This document shows, in pieces, positions 19,428 to 29,259 of a DNA stretch of 64,000 bases (the stretch's first letter is position 1; every line of letters begins with the position of its first letter). The position numbers were made by a program, and so were the translations under genes. Source of the DNA: VAZQ01 sp963763365 (GTDB lineage: Bacteria > Pseudomonadota > Alphaproteobacteria > Rhizobiales > Xanthobacteraceae). The stretch is taken from NCBI GenBank assembly GCA_963763365.1, contig CAVXOE010000004.1:61325-125324 (forward strand), in the 5' to 3' direction. Under the pieces are notes generated by a model. That model did no database searches. It worked only from the letters and a program-made list of their open reading frames with translations, and had not been told where the DNA came from.

Positions 19428-20875
19428 ATGCGCGTGCAGTTCATCCATCACGTCGCCTCGACGTTCGGCTTCTCGATCCTGCAGCAATTGGTCGGACTGG
19501 GACGCCAGGCGCTGATTGCCGCGTTCTACGGACTGTCGCGCGAGTTCGACGGCTACCTGGTGGTCTACGCGGTTGCCACCATGTTCGTCTTCAGCGTGTC
19601 TTCGGTCTTCGACACCGTGGCGGTCGCGCGGCTCGTCGCAGATCCGCGAACGCGACGGCGACCAATCGTTCTGGCAGAGCAGCAACCGCCTCCTGGTGCA
19701 GGCGTCATTTGCGGGAGCGTTGTTCGCACTGGGGCTCATCGGCGTGCTCCATCTCGTCATGCCGATCGTGGCCGCCGGGTTCGCGCCGCAGGAAAGAGCG
19801 GCGATCCTTCAACTTGCACTCTATTTCGCGCCCTGGATCGTCGTCATCCTTCCGTACTACGCGGTCACCGCCCATCTGAAGGCCTTGTGGGGATTTCATT
19901 GGGTGTTCGCGGCCGAGCTTGCCATCATGGTGGTCTCGATCGCCGTGCTGTGGGTCTGGCACGACTCCATCGCCGATCTGCCGCTCGCCTATGGTGCCGG
20001 TTACCTGTGCGGCTTGCTGGGACTGCTTCCTTTCCGCGGCTTCAGGCGCGTGCGCGAGCCGGTGCCGTCGCCCAACCTGATCCGCGGCATGGGCAACCAG
20101 TATCTCGCCAACCAGATGGGCAGTCTCGCCGGCCTGGTCGACCGCTATTTCCAATCGTTCCTGGCGGGCGGCGGCATTTCGGCGCTCGGCTATGTCGGAC
20201 AGATCGTCAACAATCTCTCCAGCCTGATGACGTTTCGCGAAATCTACGTGGTGCCGCTGTCGTCGGAGGTCGGCCGCAGCGAAAAGCTCGCGCGGATGCT
20301 GAGCGGCATCGCGTTCATCAGCGTGCCCAGCACCTGCTTCGTGATCGCCTTCGCCGAGCCGATCGTGCAGGTGCTGTTCCAGCGCGGCAAATTCACACGC
20401 CGGCGATACGATGCTCACGGCCGCCGTGCTCCAGATCATGGCGCTGTCGCTGTTGTTCTCGTCGCTGCTCGCGCCGATGGCGCGGCTCTTTCAAATCCTC
20501 GACCGTATCTCGTTCAGCCATCTGCTCTACTTTGTGTCGCTGATCGGGACGGCGACGTTGCAATACCTGCTGGTGTTCCGGCTCGGCCTCGACGTCTATG
20601 GCATCGCCTGGGCGGCCGTCGGCAACAGCGGGCTACTGACGATCTTCGTCTCCGTCCTGGTCAGACGCTGCGGCGTGACGTTGAACTGGCGCGTGGTGCT
20701 GCTCAACGCGGCGCTGGCCGCGCTCACCGCGGGTGCGGCCGTCGGCCTCGCAAAGCTCGCGTCAATCCGCTTGCAGGGACTCGCAGAACTGATCGTCGGC
20801 GGCGGACTCTATTGGGCGGTCGTTGCGCTCGGATACTTTGCGATGCGCGAGCGGCTGCTGCGCATCATGGGCTAG
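19428..20875 (+). CDS. MurJ/MVF-type lipid-linked oligosaccharide flippase, two extra bases
   Basis: Polytopic membrane protein with about 12-14 hydrophobic segments. The start MRVQFIHHVASTFGFSILQQ, LVGLGRQALIAAFYGLSREF and DGYLVVYAVATMFVF fits the MurJ/MviN branch of the MOP superfamily. MGNQYLANQMGSLAGLVDRY and the FAEPIVQVLFQRGKFTAGDT segment are the usual MurJ landmarks. Frame changes: an extra G near 19637 (CTCGTCGCAGATC; removal gives RLVQIRERDGDQSFWQSSNR) and an extra base near 20397 (removal gives RGKFTAGDTMLTAAVLQIM). It probably moves the lipid-linked glycan of this locus across the inner membrane. Its stop overlaps the convergent gene by 11 bases. Confidence 0.78.
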
Positions 20876-22323
20876 CAACGCGGGGTCCGGAACCCGCCGT
20901 GCACTTCGGCGGCTTAGCTTGGCGCTCCGCATGATCGAGAATGGCGGACAGGAACCGGTCGATGTTGCGCCGGCGCAGCATGGGCTCGTCCGGCAGTCCC
21001 GGTGTGCGCAGAATGAAGTCGTAGCTGACGCTGAAAATCTCCGCGACCGCGCGCACGATCGCGTCGTCGTCCGGGCGGGAACCCGATCGCGTCCTTGATG
21101 CGCGTCGCGAGCGAATCGAGCGGAGCCACTCCGCCGATGTAGCCGGCGATCAACGACGGTCCGAGCGTCACGGCCGGCCGGCCGAGCAGGAAGGCTTCCA
21201 GCGTCGAGGTGCCGGTGACCGAGACCGTGAGCGCGGCGCGCTCGATCAGCGCCCGGCTGTCGGTCCGGTAGTCGACGACGGTCACGCCGGCGCGCCGGCG
21301 CAGCGCCCGCATGAACGAGCGCGGGCGCGTCGATGTGGCGATTGCCGCCGGATGCTCCTTGACCACCAGCATGTGGTCGTTGGGCATGGCGAACCGGATA
21401 GCGTCGATCGCCCGCGTCTGGTCGACGAAGAACGGCGCCGGCGTATTGATCGAAGATTCCGGCGTCATCTGCAGCGGGTAATAGACGAAGCGTGAGGGTA
21501 GTTGCGCGAGTTCTCCGATATCGAAGTCCTTGCTGGCGCCGCCGTAGAACAGCCGCCACGCGCTGTCGCGCAGCCACGGCAGATTGGTGAGCAAGCTCGC
21601 CCGCAGGTATTCAAACTCGAACAGATCGGGGCGCTGGAGGTTGCGCCGCAGCGAGGCCGCGGCTCGCACGTGCAGGGGCGTCTTGAAATCGTCGAGCCGC
21701 TCGTCGTCCGGATCGATGCGCTCGGGCAGTCCGGATGCCGACCCGCCTTCGCGGCGAAAGCGCGCGAGGAAAGCGCGGGCGGCGTCGAGCGTCGCCGCAG
21801 TGGCCTGCCGGTACGCCGGCAGGGTCTCCTGTGCGTCGACACTGAAGAAGGTGCCGCCGAGCGTTCGTCCGTTGGTCGGGACCAGCGGCATGATGCCAAG
21901 CTCGACGGCCAGATCGGGCAGCATGCGGCCTTCGAGGCCCTCGATCTGCGGGATGAGCAGATGCGTCGGTGCGGTGCGTTGCAGGAACGCCTTGTAGATT
22001 TGGTAGATCTCGGCGGCGCGCGCGAGCTGCTGCCAGGCCGGACGGTGTTTGAAGGCCCGCTTCTCGGCTTCGATGGTGGCGAAGATGTTGCCGCGGTAGT
22101 TGGACAGCGCGCTCGCATCCGACAGCGGCTTGAGATCGCGGCTCTGGTGATCGGAGAGCGACAGGATGTCGTCCTCGCCGAGCACCTGCCGCATCAGGTC
22201 GCGATGATGCGGCGTCGGCAGGATGACGGCCCAGCCGATGTGCGGCGCCCGCGCCCGCGCCGCCGCGATCAGGTGGCGGAAGACGATCGGATAGGCGCCG
22301 AATCCGTGCAGGACGATCTTCAT
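20865..22323 (-). CDS. Capsule-polysaccharide-type biosynthesis protein (KpsS/LipB-like GT-B), one extra G
   Basis: About 485 residues after repair. The N-terminal half (MKIVLHGFGAYPIVFRHLIA, HIGWAVILPTPHHRDLMRQV) and the C-terminal half (FVYYPLQMTPESSINTPAPF, VKEHPAA, TVSVTGTSTLEAFLLGRPAV) resemble capsule synthesis/export proteins whose last half has a GT-B fold with a KEHP motif. Related KpsS/KpsC proteins add Kdo linkers, so a role in linking or modifying a nonulosonic glycan is plausible but inferred. The frame breaks near 21072: removing one G gives FPPDDDAIVRAVAEIFSVSY, then DFILRTPGLPDEPMLRRRN, ending at 20865. It is transcribed toward the flippase gene. Confidence 0.6.
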
Positions 22324-22397
22324 GTCACGCGAGCTGAGGCCGTGTGCGGCTGTTTCACGGCTGTTGGTCTAGCGGCAGTCGCGCGGGCGAGGCAAGC

Positions 22398-23393
22398 ATG
22401 TTCGAGGTGGTGAGGGCCGCCGACGCGCCGATGGACGAATGGCGCGCCGATCCGGCCTTTGCGGCGGTCGATGCGCACCCGATCTGCGGCGCCTTCGGCC
22501 GCCGGTTCTATCCGGCGACCTTCGGCACGCGCCGCGATGAAAGCTTCGCGGTGATGGACGGAGATCGCGCCGTGCTGCTGGCGGCCTGCACGGCGGGCGC
22601 CGAGGAACTCGACTATTTCGGCATGCCGATCCGGCTCTTTCCGCGCGCCGGTCTCGATCCGTCGGCGGCGTCGGCGGCGATCGAAGCAGCCTTCACGCAT
22701 ATCGATGCGCTTGCAGTGCGCGAAAAGCTAAAGCGTGTCACGATTGCCGACGACGCGAGCCTCGGCACCCTGTCGGCGGTCGGCAAGCAATGCCTCAATC
22801 GGCGGGCGGAGGCGGCGCTTCGCCTGACCGGTCTGGCGGATCTGGCGGACGGCGAGGCCGGATTGCGTCAAACCTTGCGCAAGAGCTCGCGGTCGTTGAT
22901 CAACTGGGGGCGGCGCAATCTCGAGATCGCGATCCTGTGTGCGGACAAACCGGATCGCGAGCTCTTCGACCGTTACCGGGAGTTCCACTCTCAGGTTGCC
23001 GGCCGTGTCACGCGGTCTCCCGAGTCCTGGGATGCCATGTTCGATTGGATTGCGGCCGGGCGTGGAGAACTGGTGCTCGGCTTTCTCTCCGGCGAGCTTG
23101 TCACCGGGACGATGGTCGTCGATGGAAATGCTGCTACCTACTACGCCTCGGGTGTCTATGACCGCGATCGTTTTGATCTGCCGCTTGGCCATTGGCCGCT
23201 CTGGTTGTCCATGACGCGCAGCGCCGAACGCGGCATGCAGACATTCGACCTTGGCGACCTGCCTCTCCCGAACGCCGCGAGCCCGAAAGAGGTCGCCATC
23301 GGATATTTCAAGCGCGGATTTGCGACCACGATCGCGACGGGCATCGTGTGGAGCTGGACGCCGGCCGCGCCGGATCGGGAGAACGGCTCGTGA
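22398..23393 (+). CDS. FemAB/GNAT-like acyltransferase of a glycan locus
   Basis: Intact 331-residue protein. The segment KSSRSLINWGRRNLEIAILC to FDRYREFHSQVAGRVTRSPE and the later GELVLGFLSGELVTGTMVVD, YYASGVYDRD, GYFKRGFA match the double-GNAT FemAB/BioF2-like fold used for amino-acyl or acyl transfer onto surface glycans. I start at MFEVVRAADAPMDEW (22398) rather than 22344, because the upstream residues look non-coding. The stop overlaps the GTG of the next methyltransferase (GTGA at 23390-23393). Donor and acceptor unknown. Confidence 0.65.
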   Translation: MFEVVRAADAPMDEWRADPAFAAVDAHPICGAFGRRFYPATFGTRRDESFAVMDGDRAVLLAACTAGAEELDYFGMPIRLFPRAGLDPSAASAAIEAAFTHIDALAVREKLKRVTIADDASLGTLSAVGKQCLNRRAEAALRLTGLADLADGEAGLRQTLRKSSRSLINWGRRNLEIAILCADKPDRELFDRYREFHSQVAGRVTRSPESWDAMFDWIAAGRGELVLGFLSGELVTGTMVVDGNAATYYASGVYDRDRFDLPLGHWPLWLSMTRSAERGMQTFDLGDLPLPNAASPKEVAIGYFKRGFATTIATGIVWSWTPAAPDRENGS

Positions 23394-24121
23394 CGATCGG
23401 CGATACCGCGAGCCGCGACTGGTACGACCGTTCCTATAGTGCGGGCGGATTTCGCGCTCAGCGCCGCTATCCGAACGAGGAACTGCTGCGGTTCTTCGGC
23501 CGCCACTACTTCCCGCTGCCGCCCGATGAGCGAAAGGCGGTTCGCGTGCTCGAAGCCGGCTGCGGCTCGGGCGCCAATCTCTGGATGATCGCGCGCGAGG
23601 GCTTCGAGGCGCACGGCGTCGACCTGTCGGCCGAAGGCATCGCCCTGTGCGCCGAGATGCTGGCGAGTTGGGACGTCAGCGCGACCTTGAACACCGCGAG
23701 CATGACGGCGTGCCCTTATCCCGAGGGCTCGTTCGACGTGGTGGTGGACGTGTTCTCGTCCTATTGCCTGGACGAGGCGGGCTTCGGCGACTTCCTGCGC
23801 GAGGTGGCGCGCCTCCTGCGCCCCGGCGGCCGCTTCTTCTCTTACAGCCCGTCGAAAGGGTCGGACGTGTTTCGCAATCCCGGGCCGTCGCGCCGCCTCG
23901 ATGCGAGCACGCTCGACGGCATTCACCGCGAGGATGCGCCGTTTCACGGCAACGCCTATCCGTTTCGCTTCATCAGCCGCGAGGAATATCGAACGGCACT
24001 CGAGGCGCATGGCCTGCGTACCGTCTACAACGAGACGGTCGGGCGGACATACTTCGACGGCAAGGAATACTTCGAGTTCGTTGTCGTCGTGGCCGAGCGC
24101 GAGGCATCCACCGGGCGATGA
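23390..24121 (+). CDS. Class I SAM-dependent methyltransferase
   Basis: Intact 243-residue protein starting with GTG inside a GTGA overlap with the preceding gene. Motif I is VRVLEAGCGSGANLWMIARE, motif II GVDLSAEGIALCAEML, motif IV GSFDVVVDVFSSYCLDEAGF, and motif V is LLRPGGRFFSYSPSKGSD. The C-terminal HREDAPFHGNAYPFRFISRE and the WYDRSYSAGGF start are typical of methyltransferases in polysaccharide loci. Likely acts on a sugar or amino-sugar of the same glycan. It is convergent with the pyruvyltransferase gene, 37 bases away. Confidence 0.78.
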   Translation: MTIGDTASRDWYDRSYSAGGFRAQRRYPNEELLRFFGRHYFPLPPDERKAVRVLEAGCGSGANLWMIAREGFEAHGVDLSAEGIALCAEMLASWDVSATLNTASMTACPYPEGSFDVVVDVFSSYCLDEAGFGDFLREVARLLRPGGRFFSYSPSKGSDVFRNPGPSRRLDASTLDGIHREDAPFHGNAYPFRFISREEYRTALEAHGLRTVYNETVGRTYFDGKEYFEFVVVVAEREASTGR

Positions 24122-24158
24122 TCGACCACGGCGGCCGATTGGAATTCGGCGCCGATCG

Positions 24159-25283
24159 TCACGGCGCCAGCGCCGCAAATGCGCGGAAGTTGTCCTGGGC
24201 CGCCTCGCGGGATTCCTCGACCAACTGGCGTTCCGGAGCCCGGCCGCGAATGTCTTCCACGCTTCGGGCGAGATCGACGCCGCTAAGATTGGCAAGGTCG
24301 ACGCACGGCATGGCGAAGCGGCGGCAAATCTCGCTGATCTTGTTGTCGTGCGCGATGCCGACGAAAGGGCGCCCGAGCATGGCGGCCAGCACCAGGCCGT
24401 GAAACCGCATGCCGCAGATGACGTCGATGTCGGCGAAGGCCTTGTCGATGACGGCTGCGTCGGCGGTGAGCCGGCGAACGTCGATCGAGGCGGCTGCGGC
24501 GCCAATCTTGCTGTGAAGATCGGCGAAGACGGTCCTGTCGTCCGCCATGCTGCGGCTTTGCTGAAGTACGAGAAAGACCACGCGATGACCGCGTTCCTGC
24601 CAATGCCGAATGGCATCTGCGAGCGCCGCGACTGTTGGTCCAACGGCCGAGGGCGACACGGTGAGGCCCACGCACAGTTGTTCCGCGTGCGAGCGCGTTT
24701 GTGCTTTTTCGGACGTCAGTCCCTTCCACGCGAATACGAGATCGGCGGTCAGCCTTGCCTTGGTGCCCGCGCATTGCCGCAGCGCGGCGTCGTCGCGCAC
24801 GAGAAACAAATCGGAGTGCGCGACGATGCTGCGCAGCAGCCACCGCCCAGTTGCTGTTCGCAGATCGCCCACGCCGACGCCGAGCGCCGCGATGCGGACA
24901 CCGAGCGCGCGCGCGACAACGCACATGAGCCATTGCACCGCGAGCGACGCGACGCCGGTATTGTCGTGAAACACCGTGCCGCCGCCGAACACCAGCCAGC
25001 GGCATTGGCGCAGCAGCGCGGCAAGGCGCCGGACGAACGTCGCGAGGCGGCGATAGCGGGGCCGCGATTGATCGCTCAGGACGGCATCGAGGCCGGTGAA
25101 CACGACATTCGGCCCGAGGTCCGGCAGGCTTGCCGTCTCGCCGTGGTCGCGCACCAGAAACCGGGCGTCGGGCATGATCGCGCGCAGCCCGTCGATCGTC
25201 ACGGTCAACAGAAGATCGTCGCCCAGGTTGCCGCAGCCGTAGTAGCCGGAGAGCAGAACCCCGTTACGTGCATCGGACGGCAT
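24159..25283 (-). CDS. Polysaccharide pyruvyl transferase family protein
   Basis: Intact 374-residue protein (TTG start at 25292 also possible). GVLLSGYYGCGNLGDDLLLT is the CsaB/WcaK-type N-terminal motif (G-x-x-G-x-x-N-x-G-D). WLVFGGGTVFHDNTG is the second conserved GGG loop, and ICGMRFHGLVLAAMLGRPFV carries the conserved His near the C terminus. The family transfers pyruvate from PEP to form ketals on surface sugars. It is divergent from the epimerase gene across about 100 bases that must hold promoters. Confidence 0.82.
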   Translation of the reverse strand: MPSDARNGVLLSGYYGCGNLGDDLLLTVTIDGLRAIMPDARFLVRDHGETASLPDLGPNVVFTGLDAVLSDQSRPRYRRLATFVRRLAALLRQCRWLVFGGGTVFHDNTGVASLAVQWLMCVVARALGVRIAALGVGVGDLRTATGRWLLRSIVAHSDLFLVRDDAALRQCAGTKARLTADLVFAWKGLTSEKAQTRSHAEQLCVGLTVSPSAVGPTVAALADAIRHWQERGHRVVFLVLQQSRSMADDRTVFADLHSKIGAAAASIDVRRLTADAAVIDKAFADIDVICGMRFHGLVLAAMLGRPFVGIAHDNKISEICRRFAMPCVDLANLSGVDLARSVEDIRGRAPERQLVEESREAAQDNFRAFAALAP

Positions 25284-25392
25284 GCGGTGCAATTTCCCGT
25301 GCTAGGGGCTTGGCTCACTCCGCGGCAGGACAATGCGCGCGCGCCAACCGGATCGACGGCGTCCTATCCGCAATTGATGTCGTAGCACACCC

Positions 25393-26563
25393 TTGTCCAT
25401 CGCAAACCCGCTTCGTCTCGCCATCGTGCTGGGCACCCGGCCGGAGGCCATCAAGCTTGCGCCGGTCGCGCTCGCGGCGCGCGCGCGGCCGGAATTTCAT
25501 GTGACCGTCTACAACACCGGTCAGCACGGCGACCTGTGCCGCGATGTGCTCGACCTGTTCGGCGTCGTCGGCGGACGTGGATCTCGCGCTGATGACGTCG
25601 CGGCAGAACCTGACCGATCTGACCGTCTCGGTGCTGCAGGCCATGCAGCGCGAGCTGACCGGGAATCGGCCCGACTGGCTCATCGTGCAGGGCGACACCA
25701 CCACGGCTTTCGCAACGACGCTGGCGGCGTTCTACCAGAAGATTTCGGTGGCGCACGTGGAGGCCGGGCTGCGGACGGGAGACATCTATTCGCCGTGGCC
25801 CGAGGAGGTCAATCGGCGCCTGATCACCCGGATCGCGCGGCTGCATTTCGCGCCGGTCGCCTCCAACGCGGAGAACCTGCGACGTGAAAACGTCGACCCC
25901 GCCGACATCGTCGTCTCGGGTAACACCGGGATCGATGCGCTGAAGTGGCTGGTGCGCCGGCTCGATGAGGACGCGGGGCTTCGCCGCCGCGCGCAGGCGG
26001 TGCTCGATGCCACGAACGTGCCGTGCCTGCGCGCGGATGCCGCCGATCCGCTTGTGCTGGTCACCGCGCATCGCCGGGAGAGCTTCGGTGCCGGGATGCT
26101 GGCGATCTGCCGGGCGATCGCCGAACTGGCGGATCGCTTTCCGGACCGGCACTTCGTCTATCCGGTGCACCCCAATCCGGCGGTGCGCGACACGGTGTTT
26201 CGCGAACTTGGGCAGGAGCGCCGCCTCCGCAACGTCCACTTGATCGAGCCGCTCGAATATCTGCCGTTCGTCCTGCTGATGTCGCGCGCCGAACTCATTC
26301 TCAGCGATTCCGGCGGCGTGCAGGAAGAGGCGCCGAGCCTCGGCACGCGCGTGATCGTCATGCGCGACGTCACCGAGCGATCGGAAGGGGTCGAGACCGG
26401 CCTCGTGCGGCTCGCCGGCACCGACCGCGATCGCATCGTGGGCTTTGCGACGGAAGCGCTCACGGGCCGCTGGCCGCGCGAAGGACAGGGCCGCGACATC
26501 TACGGTGACGGCAACGCGTCGCAGCGCATCGTCGAGGCGATCCTCGCCCGGCGCGACGGCTGA
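25393..26563 (+). CDS. wecB: UDP-N-acetylglucosamine 2-epimerase (non-hydrolysing), WecB-like; one extra G
   Basis: Interconverts UDP-GlcNAc and UDP-ManNAc. The sequence has LRLAIVLGTRPEAIKLAPVA, VTVYNTGQHGDLCRDVLDLF, LIVQGDTTTAFATTLAAFYQ, HVEAGLRTGDIYSPWPEEVN, VSGNTGIDALKW, VTAHRRESFGAGM and SDSGGVQEEAPSLGTRVIVM, all classic WecB motifs. The frame breaks near 25567; removing one G from GGCGTCGTCGGCGG gives FGVSADVDLALMTSRQNLTD. The apparent start is TTG at 25393, without a clear ribosome site. UDP-ManNAc could feed another sugar of the glycan. Confidence 0.88.
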
Positions 26564-26587
26564 CCTTCGCCGCCCGATCCGAGCAAC

Positions 26588-27824
26588 ATGCGCGTCCTCG
26601 CCGTCTCCTACATGCTGCCGCCGGCGCTCTATCCGCAGGCCATTCAGATCGGCCGGCTGCTGACGAATCTGCCGGTGGACATGGGAGTGGTCTGCGGGCA
26701 GGTCGGCGAGTTGAGCTCGGGCCTCGACAGCTATCGGGATTTCTCCCGTCAGTTTGCATTCTGCGTGAACGTGCCGTTCCGGCCGCGCCTGTCCGGGCTC
26801 GCGGCCACGCTCGCGCGACGGTTCGTTCCGTTCTATGGCTGCGTTCCCGACGAGTTTCGAAGCTGGGTGCCGCTTGCAGAACAAGCGACCGAGGCAGAAC
26901 TGAAGTCGCGCGGATTTCGGCCCGACGTGCTCGTCACCTTCGGCGTGCCGATGTCCGACCATCTCCTGGGATCGAGGTTGAAGGCCAAGCTCGGCGTGCC
27001 GTGGGTTGCGCATTTCAGCGACCCGTGGGTGGACAACGCGTTCCACCGCCGCCATGTGCTTGCCAACATTGTGAACAGGCGGCTCGAACGAAGAGTCATC
27101 GCCGAGGCCGACCGGCTGATCTTCACGTCGCGCGAAGCGCTCGATCTGGTGATGGGCAAGTATCCGCCGGCCTGGCGCGCCAAGGCGACCGTTCTGCCTC
27201 ACACCTACGATCCCGCGCTTTATTCCACGCCGGTGCTCGATGCTCGCGGGCCCGTGTTGCGTTATCTCGGCAATTTCTACGGCCACCGGACTCCGGTCCC
27301 GCTCTTTCGCGCGCTGCAAGCGATCCTCGCAACCGAACCCGCACTGCTGGACGGTGTGCGCGTCGAGTTGGTCGGGCAGATGCCGCGGCGCATGCGGCTG
27401 CATCCCACGTTGCGAAGTTTGCCGGAAGGCCTCGTGCGGCTGGTCGATACCGTGCCCTATTCGCAATCCTTGAAGCTGATGTCGGATGCGGACCTGCTGC
27501 TGCTCATCGACGGCCCGGACGACTTGAGCGTCTTCCTGCCGAGCAAGCTGATCGAGTATCTGGGCGCGGGCACGCCGATCTTCGGCATCGTCCCGCCGGG
27601 CACGTCGGCCAAGCTCCTGGCGCGCGTCGGAGCGCCGGTCGCCGACCCGCGCAAGCCCGAGGAGGTGACGGCCGGTTTGCGTGAGGCGCTCCGGCTCGTG
27701 CGTCAGCGCCGCGCCACGATCGCATCGATCAAGCTGGGGCGATCCCGACGTGCGCGCGGAGTTTCATCCGGATCGCGTGCGGAGCGAATTTCTCGCGATC
27801 CTGCAGTCGGCTGTTCGAGGGTAA
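26588..27824 (+). CDS. GT-B glycosyltransferase (GT4-like), extra A near 27732
   Basis: MRVLAVSYMLPPALYPQAIQ starts a GT-B N-terminal domain. PWVAHFSDPWVDNAF and ADRLIFTSREALDLVM are common in WbuB/GT4 enzymes. The C-terminal domain (VLRYLGNFYGHRTPVPLFRA, SDADLLLLIDGPDDLSVFLP and KLIEYLGAGTPIFGI) matches the nucleotide-sugar binding half with the E-x7-E-like element. Removing one A in ATCAAGCTGG near 27732 restores ASISWGDPDVRAEFHPDRVR and SEFLAILQSAVRG, with TAA at 27822-27824. It follows the epimerase by 25 bases. It is the last gene of the glycan region and the last with a frame defect before 53.9 kb. Confidence 0.78.
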
Positions 27825-27842
27825 ACAAATAGCGCGGCGGTT

Positions 27843-27996
27843 ACCCTCCCCCCGCGAAGCGGTGGGGAGGGTCGGCGAGCGCGTAGCGCGAGCCGGGGTG
27901 GGGGGGGAGAGAACCCGGAAGTGTCACTCTGAAACTGATGCTCGTCTCGATTCCAGCCCCCACCCCCAACCCCTCCCCACCGCTCGCGGGGAGGGG
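27843..27996. repeat. Two GC-rich palindromes between convergent genes
   Basis: 27843-27872 folds into a hairpin with ACCCTCCCC and GGGGAGGGT arms around a CCGC/GCGG inner stem. 27970-27978 and 27988-27996 are perfect 9-base arms (CCCCTCCCC / GGGGAGGGG) around a 9-base loop. Between them lies CGCGTAGCGCG. Such C/G tracts recur between genes in Hyphomicrobiales and may act as bidirectional terminators or REP-like repeats. They separate the glycosyltransferase from the convergent Bug gene and coincide with the end of the frameshift-rich part. Confidence 0.6.
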
Positions 27997-28058
27997 AGCC
28001 CGCAAGATCGCGTGCGTGGGAATGACGGGCGTGCGGCGCCGAGCGAGCAATTCCAGTT

Positions 28059-29039
28059 TCAGTTCTTTTTCAGTCCCAGGCTCGTCACCAGTTCGGCAAT
28101 GCCGGCGCGGTCCTTCAATAGATACTGGTCGAGCGCGTCGCCGGTCGTCGCATTCGCGTCGTAGAGCGCGTTCTTGCTGGCAATGTCGACGTAGTTCGGG
28201 CTGCGGCTCGCTTCGAGCAGGACGTCGATCAGCCGCTTGCGCAGCGCGGCCGGTAGCCCCTTCGGCGCGTAGAGATACTGAATCGACGCGCCCTTGAGCG
28301 GATAGCCCAGTTCCATCACGGTCGGCACGTCGGGCGCCGCTTCCGCGCGCTCCTCTTCCATCGACGCGAGCAGCCGCAACGATCCGGCGCGCACCTGCGG
28401 CGCCCAGCCGCCGGCCGCGAAGCTTCCGGCGGTGACGTGCCCGCCCAGGATCGCGGTGACGATCGGCGCGTCGCCCTGGAACGGCACGATGTTCACGTCG
28501 ACCTTGGCCTGCTGGAAGACGGCGCGCGAGATCAATTCGACCATCGTGCCGGTGCCCGGGATGCCGACCGACAGTTTGCCGGGCTCCTTGCGTGCGGCAT
28601 CGATCAGGTCCGGCAAGGTGCGGATCGGGCTGTCGCTCTTGGTCGCTATGCCGATGCGCTGGCGGCCGGCGACGATCAGCGCGGAGGTGTTCTCGAGCAG
28701 GTCCGGCCGGATGTTCTGAAAATGGTAGGCGAGCGTGAAGGTCGAGCTTGGCGAAATCCCGATGGTATAGCCGTCGGCCGGCGATGCGACGACGTCGAGC
28801 GCCGCCAAGGCGCCCGACGCGCCCGGCTTGTTGATCACGATGACGTCCTGACCGAAGGCCTTGCGGCTCTCCTGCGCGAGCGTGCGCGCCAGCACGTCGG
28901 TCGAACCGCCCGGCGGGAAACCCACCAGCAGCCGGATCGGACGGGTGGGAAAATCGCTCTGCGCGGCGGCAGGCGCGGGCGAGAGCACGACGGCGAGCAG
29001 GACCGCCGCAACCGCCGTTCCGCTTCTGGTCGTCATCAT
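28059..29039 (-). CDS. Bug/TctC-family tripartite tricarboxylate solute-binding protein
   Basis: Periplasmic binding protein, 326 residues, with a signal peptide (MMTTRSGTAVAAVLLAVVLS to PAPAAAQ). FPTRPIRLLVGFPPGGSTDV, then LARTLAQESRKAFGQDVIVI and NKPGASGALAALDVV are the signature first lobe of Bug proteins; YTIGISPSST and VGIPGTGTMVELISRAVFQQ continue it. Bug proteins bind small carboxylates. No TctA/TctB membrane genes are near, so it is an orphan that may share a transporter or act in sensing. Confidence 0.88.
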   Translation of the reverse strand: MMTTRSGTAVAAVLLAVVLSPAPAAAQSDFPTRPIRLLVGFPPGGSTDVLARTLAQESRKAFGQDVIVINKPGASGALAALDVVASPADGYTIGISPSSTFTLAYHFQNIRPDLLENTSALIVAGRQRIGIATKSDSPIRTLPDLIDAARKEPGKLSVGIPGTGTMVELISRAVFQQAKVDVNIVPFQGDAPIVTAILGGHVTAGSFAAGGWAPQVRAGSLRLLASMEEERAEAAPDVPTVMELGYPLKGASIQYLYAPKGLPAALRKRLIDVLLEASRSPNYVDIASKNALYDANATTGDALDQYLLKDRAGIAELVTSLGLKKN

Positions 29040-29259
29040 CTACCTGGCCCGGGCTGCGTGTTGGCTACATTCGATCAAGATGGACGCCATGCTGCCTCCC
29101 TTCGCGGCGCCCGGCAAGCGCAGGGTGCTGCGACCAAGAAGCGTTCTCTCGCGGGACCGATCGTCGTGCCGGCAAGGCTGACGCACCGAACTGCCGTCAC
29201 GCCAAAATCCATTCCGTGCTAGAAACGCCGCGACCATAACGAACACGACGAGACAAATC

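Noticed and set aside
25451..27466. 671-residue minus-strand ORF over the epimerase and glycosyltransferase
   Set aside because: Shadow of GC-rich coding sequence; no motif, and WecB motifs on the plus strand are unambiguous.
27843..27996. Possible CRISPR or tandem repeat array
   Set aside because: Only two unequal GC-rich hairpins in opposite arrangement, without regular spacers.
28437..29222. Plus-strand ORF opposite the Bug gene
   Set aside because: The minus-strand Bug protein has signal peptide and family motifs; this frame has none.
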